The position numbers and the translations under genes were made by a program. From positions 1,054,001-1,118,000 of the forward strand of contig CBDFJL010000003.1 of assembly GCA_965248495.1 (NCBI GenBank): a DNA stretch of 64,000 nucleotides, read 5' to 3'. Under the pieces are notes generated by a model. That model was not told the DNA's origin. It worked only from the letters and a program-made list of their open reading frames with translations, and searched no databases. The stretch comes from CAUYXS01 sp965248495. Its GTDB lineage: Bacteria > Chloroflexota > Dehalococcoidia > Lucifugimonadales > Australimonadaceae. Below are positions 61,524 to 64,000 of this stretch, one piece after another (the stretch's first letter is position 1; each line of letters begins with the position of its first letter).

Positions 61524-61820
61524 CCAGCGCGCCGGTGGCCGCAGGCTCCTGCCGGAACCCCGGCAGGAGTCTAGGGCAGGCCTCTCGGGTTCAACTCAGA
61601 GCTTCGGCTCAGATTCAGACGCGCCTGCTGGGTGCTCACGCGGCTTGACCATGCGCGAGCGTGCGGGATAGCCTGGACACTGCCATCTACCCAGCTAGGG
61701 AGGTGAGCGTGAGCCGCGGACTGCGAGTGCCTTGCCGCTGGGATCCGACCCGGACCGAGACGGCAGTACAGGCAGCATGCATCGCCAGTAGCGCTTTCCA
61801 CAGGCTCGCGCGCAAGCGCG
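61524..61820. other. intergenic region between guaB3 and the P1 peptidase
   Basis: About 300 bp. It starts with a terminator-like hairpin (61546-61569). The remainder shows no strong promoter. It holds a short open frame with a good Shine-Dalgarno running into the next gene (listed separately). Confidence 0.4.
61546..61569 (+). terminator. hairpin after guaB3
   Basis: CTCCTGCCGG-AACC-CCGGCAGGAG is a perfect 10 bp stem 23 bp after the guaB3 stop. No T-run follows, so termination is likely but not certain. Confidence 0.55.
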
Positions 61821-61840
61821 ATGAACGACACGCTAACTGA
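61709..61840 (+). CDS. possible 43-codon leader ORF
   Basis: A GTG with AGGGAGGTG ending 3-4 bp upstream opens a 43-codon frame (MSRGLRVPCRWDPTRTETAV and on) that overlaps the P1 peptidase start by 20 bp and stops in TGA. The peptidase ATG itself has no Shine-Dalgarno, so this frame could couple translation. The peptide resembles nothing I know and may not be real. Confidence 0.25.
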   Translation: MSRGLRVPCRWDPTRTETAVQAACIASSAFHRLARKRDERHAN

Positions 61841-62807
61841 CGTCGCAGGTGTCGAAGTCGGACACAACACCGATGCCGAAAACGGCACCGGCTGTACCGT
61901 CGTCCTCGTGCAGGAGGGCGCCGTTGGCGGCGTCGACGTGCGCGGAGCCGCGCCCGGCACCCGCGAGACCGACTTGCTGCGCACCGAGGGCAGCGTCGAG
62001 CGCGTGCACGGCGTCGTGCTCAGCGGCGGCAGTGCCTATGGGCTATCGGCTGCCTCGGGCGTCATGCGCTACCTCGAAGGGCAGGGCGTGGGTCACCGAG
62101 TCGGCAGCCACGTCGTCCCCATCGTGCCCGCGGCCATACTCTTCGACCTGGGCATCGGCGAATCGAGTGTCAGGCCCGGAGAAACGCAGGGCCTGGCAGC
62201 CGCGGAGGCCGCCTCCACGGCGGCCGTGGCGTTGGGCTCCGTCGGTGCGGGGACGGGAGCCACCGTCGGCAAGGCTCTGGGTCGTGCCGCTGCGATGAAG
62301 GGGGGCATAGGCTCCGCCAGCCTCGACATGGGGGGCGGCATCGTCCTCTCGGCATTGGTGGCGGTGAACGCGGTCGGAGGCGTCGTCGACCCGGACACCG
62401 GAAGGCTCATCGCGGGCCCCCGTGATGAGTCGGGTGGGATACGAGATAGCGTTGCCATCTACGCTGACCCTGGCTACGGGGTCCGTTCGCGGGCGTCCGC
62501 GCCTCAGCCCCTCGGCAACACGACCCTCGCGGTGGTTGCCACATCCGCCGCCCTCACCCGTGGGCAGGCGAACCGGCTGGCGACCGTGGCCCACGATGGA
62601 TTCGCGCTGGCCATCCGCCCGTGCCACACGCTCCACGACGGCGACACCATATTTGCGCTGGCGACCGGCGCCGTCGACGCGCCCGACGAGATTTCCCGCC
62701 TGTACGCGCTGGCCCCGACCGTCGTCGCGCGGGCCATCGTCAGCGCCGTCACCTACGCGACGAGCTTGCACGGCTACCCCTCGGCGACCGAGGTGGGCAG
62801 TGTCTGA
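61821..62807 (+). CDS. P1 family peptidase (DmpA/S58)
   Basis: This 328-residue protein is of the DmpA/BapA family, self-cleaving Ntn-type aminopeptidases that take D-amino-acid or beta-peptides. It has LTDVAGVEVGHNTD at the start, GCTVVLVQEGAVGGVDVRG, VVLSGGSAYGLSAASGV and, near residue 230, GNTTLAVVAT, where cleavage precedes the nucleophilic residue (here Thr; many relatives have Ser). No signal peptide, so cytosolic. It ends 8 bp past the GTG start of the DUF2520 gene. Confidence 0.88.
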   Translation: MNDTLTDVAGVEVGHNTDAENGTGCTVVLVQEGAVGGVDVRGAAPGTRETDLLRTEGSVERVHGVVLSGGSAYGLSAASGVMRYLEGQGVGHRVGSHVVPIVPAAILFDLGIGESSVRPGETQGLAAAEAASTAAVALGSVGAGTGATVGKALGRAAAMKGGIGSASLDMGGGIVLSALVAVNAVGGVVDPDTGRLIAGPRDESGGIRDSVAIYADPGYGVRSRASAPQPLGNTTLAVVATSAALTRGQANRLATVAHDGFALAIRPCHTLHDGDTIFALATGAVDAPDEISRLYALAPTVVARAIVSAVTYATSLHGYPSATEVGSV

Positions 62808-63663
62808 GGCGTTGCCCCGGATCGCGTTCATCGGCGCGGGCCGTGCCGGTACGGCCCTGGCACGCGGCTTGCTGGGCGCTGGATACCCAGTGGTCGCCAT
62901 CGCGAGCAGGACCAGGGCCTCGGCCGAGAGGCTGGCCGCAACTATTCCGAGCGCTGAGACACTCGATGCCCAGGCGGCTGCCGACGCCGCGGACCTGGTG
63001 TTCGTGACGGTGCCCGATGATGCCGTCGCCGCGGTGACCGCCGGCATCACCTGGCGCGCGGGTCAGGCGGCCGTCCACGCTAGCGGCGCGCTCGACCTCG
63101 TGCCGTTGGGCGCGGCCCATGACGCCGGCGCCGACGTCGGCTCGCTGCACCCGGTGCAGACGCTGTTGGGGACGGCCGGCGACTCGCTCGAGGGCGTGAC
63201 CTTCGGCATCGAGGCAGCCGGAGCGCTGCGTGAGCGGCTCATGGCGATCGTGGGCCGACTCGGTGGTATCGGTATCGACGTCCCGGCCGGCGCCCGCGAG
63301 CTCTACCACGCGGCGGCGGTCATGAGCTGCGGCTACGTGACGGCGCTGCTGCACGACGCGGCGACGCTGTGGGTGCGCGCCGGACTCGACGCGGAGGTCG
63401 CCGTGGCTGCGCTGGGACGGATGGCTGAGACGACAGCAGCGAATGTGCGCGCGGTCGGGCTCGACGCGGCGCTCACTGGCCCCATCGCCCGGGGCGACGT
63501 GGCGACTGTTCGAGCGCACCTCCGCGCCATCGGCCGGGAGGCTCCAGAGATTATCGAATCCTACGTAGCGAACGGCCGGCGGATGGCCACGCTGGCCGGT
63601 GAGTCCGGCAAAACCGACCCGAGCGCCTGGGAGGCGCTCTTCGCTCAAGCGGGGGAGGCGTAA
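62800..63663 (+). CDS. Rossmann-like/DUF2520 dehydrogenase-type protein
   Basis: This 287-residue protein begins with a Rossmann nucleotide site (IAFIGAGRAGTALARGL) and SRT in place of an acidic residue, suggesting NADP preference. The DUF2520 domain follows, with SLHPVQTLLG and a C-terminal all-helical half. The superfamily includes ketopantoate reductase and 6-phosphogluconate dehydrogenase. It lies 2 bp before panB, so a role in pantothenate synthesis is attractive but unproven. The GTG at 62800 overlaps the peptidase end. Confidence 0.82.
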   Translation: MSEALPRIAFIGAGRAGTALARGLLGAGYPVVAIASRTRASAERLAATIPSAETLDAQAAADAADLVFVTVPDDAVAAVTAGITWRAGQAAVHASGALDLVPLGAAHDAGADVGSLHPVQTLLGTAGDSLEGVTFGIEAAGALRERLMAIVGRLGGIGIDVPAGARELYHAAAVMSCGYVTALLHDAATLWVRAGLDAEVAVAALGRMAETTAANVRAVGLDAALTGPIARGDVATVRAHLRAIGREAPEIIESYVANGRRMATLAGESGKTDPSAWEALFAQAGEA

Positions 63664-63665
63664 CC

Positions 63666-64000
63666 ATGCGAGTGCGGACACTCAAGTTCCGTGAGATGAA
63701 GCAGGCCGGCGAGCGCATCGCCTGCCTCACCGCCTACGACTACCCCACGGCCCGTCTGGCCGATGCCGCGGGCGTCCCGTTGGTCCTGGTCGGCGACAGT
63801 CTTGCCAACGTCGTGCTTGGTCATGAGTCCACTATCCCGGTGACCATGGACGATATGGTCCACCACACCAAGGCGGTGGTGCGGGGGAGCAAGAACGCGC
63901 TCATCGCCAGCGACATGCCATTCATGAGCTATCAGGTCAGCCCCGAGGATGCCCTGCGGAACGCCGGGCGCTTGCTCCAGGAGGCCGGGGCCCAAGCCGT
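63666..64000 (+). CDS. panB: 3-methyl-2-oxobutanoate hydroxymethyltransferase, N-terminal part
   Basis: PanB makes ketopantoate from alpha-ketoisovalerate using methylene-THF. About 111 residues are visible before the window ends. They include LTAYDYPTARLADAAGV, LVGDSLANVVLGHESTIPVT with metal-binding Asp, DMVHHTKAVVRG and ASDMPFMSYQ with a further Asp ligand. The ATG is 2 bp after the DUF2520 stop. Confidence 0.95.
   Translation, partial: MRVRTLKFREMKQAGERIACLTAYDYPTARLADAAGVPLVLVGDSLANVVLGHESTIPVTMDDMVHHTKAVVRGSKNALIASDMPFMSYQVSPEDALRNAGRLLQEAGAQA

Overview
The window is GC-rich (about 65%), densely packed bacterial chromosome with many GTG/TTG starts and short or overlapping gene junctions. 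The gene content fits a free-living aerobic bacterium, most likely Chloroflexota (Dehalococcoidia/SAR202-like): heme A and heme O synthesis (ctaA, ctaB), menaquinone genes (menA, menB), HrcA/CIRCE heat-shock control, a GuaB3-type IMPDH-like protein, PheS with an inserted cysteine cluster, and an archaeal-type PurO. The phylum call is inference from gene content. No rRNA, tRNA, CRISPR array, phage or insertion sequence was seen.

Layout. 0-11.3 kb: end of tlyA, then purF, a HIT-like protein, a GT2 glycosyltransferase, a nicotinate phosphoribosyltransferase-like gene, purO and tsaD (both reverse), a CNNM/CBS transporter, tilS, a membrane protein and a double-SIS protein. 11.3-16.7 kb: an accessory-looking stretch with a structured-looking gap, a DUF2851 gene coupled to an XRE regulator, a histidine kinase, and a 1.9 kb patch of unrecognised genes containing diverged duplicated tracts. 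16.5-20.6 kb: a reverse run of lipid and redox genes (dsbA-like, two hot-dog dehydratases, plsX, fabG, PIG-L deacetylase). 20.9-31.6 kb: zinc-ribbon crotonase, MFS exporter, lipoprotein protease, Rieske protein, alpha/beta hydrolase, menA, menB, ABC ATPase, dienelactone hydrolase, a COX2-like mini-protein with ctaA and ctaB, and a TetR regulator.

31.6-40.1 kb: rpoC and rpoB with a clear promoter and leader hairpin, not preceded by rplKAJL. 40.2-48.8 kb: a LigB-like protein, aquaporin, two thioredoxin-like lipoproteins, argF-der-plsY, and the infC-rpmI-rplT operon. 48.8-57 kb: moeA, pheT, an RNase H-MoaC fusion, moaA and rdgB on the reverse strand, then pheS. 56.8-64 kb: prmA, dnaJ and hrcA with a compound CIRCE, guaB3, a P1 peptidase, a DUF2520 protein and the start of panB.

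The most notable observation is the reverse-strand gene at 19975-20637. It reads as a full DsbA/FrnE-family oxidoreductase only if an in-frame TGA is decoded as selenocysteine in a U-P-W-C active site. A stem-loop with the geometry of a bacterial SECIS lies directly downstream of that TGA. Next are the RNase HI-MoaC fusion, the duplicated tracts around 14.7-16.7 kb, an apparent frameshift at the rpoC tail, and genes with non-canonical or absent start codons (infC, menA).
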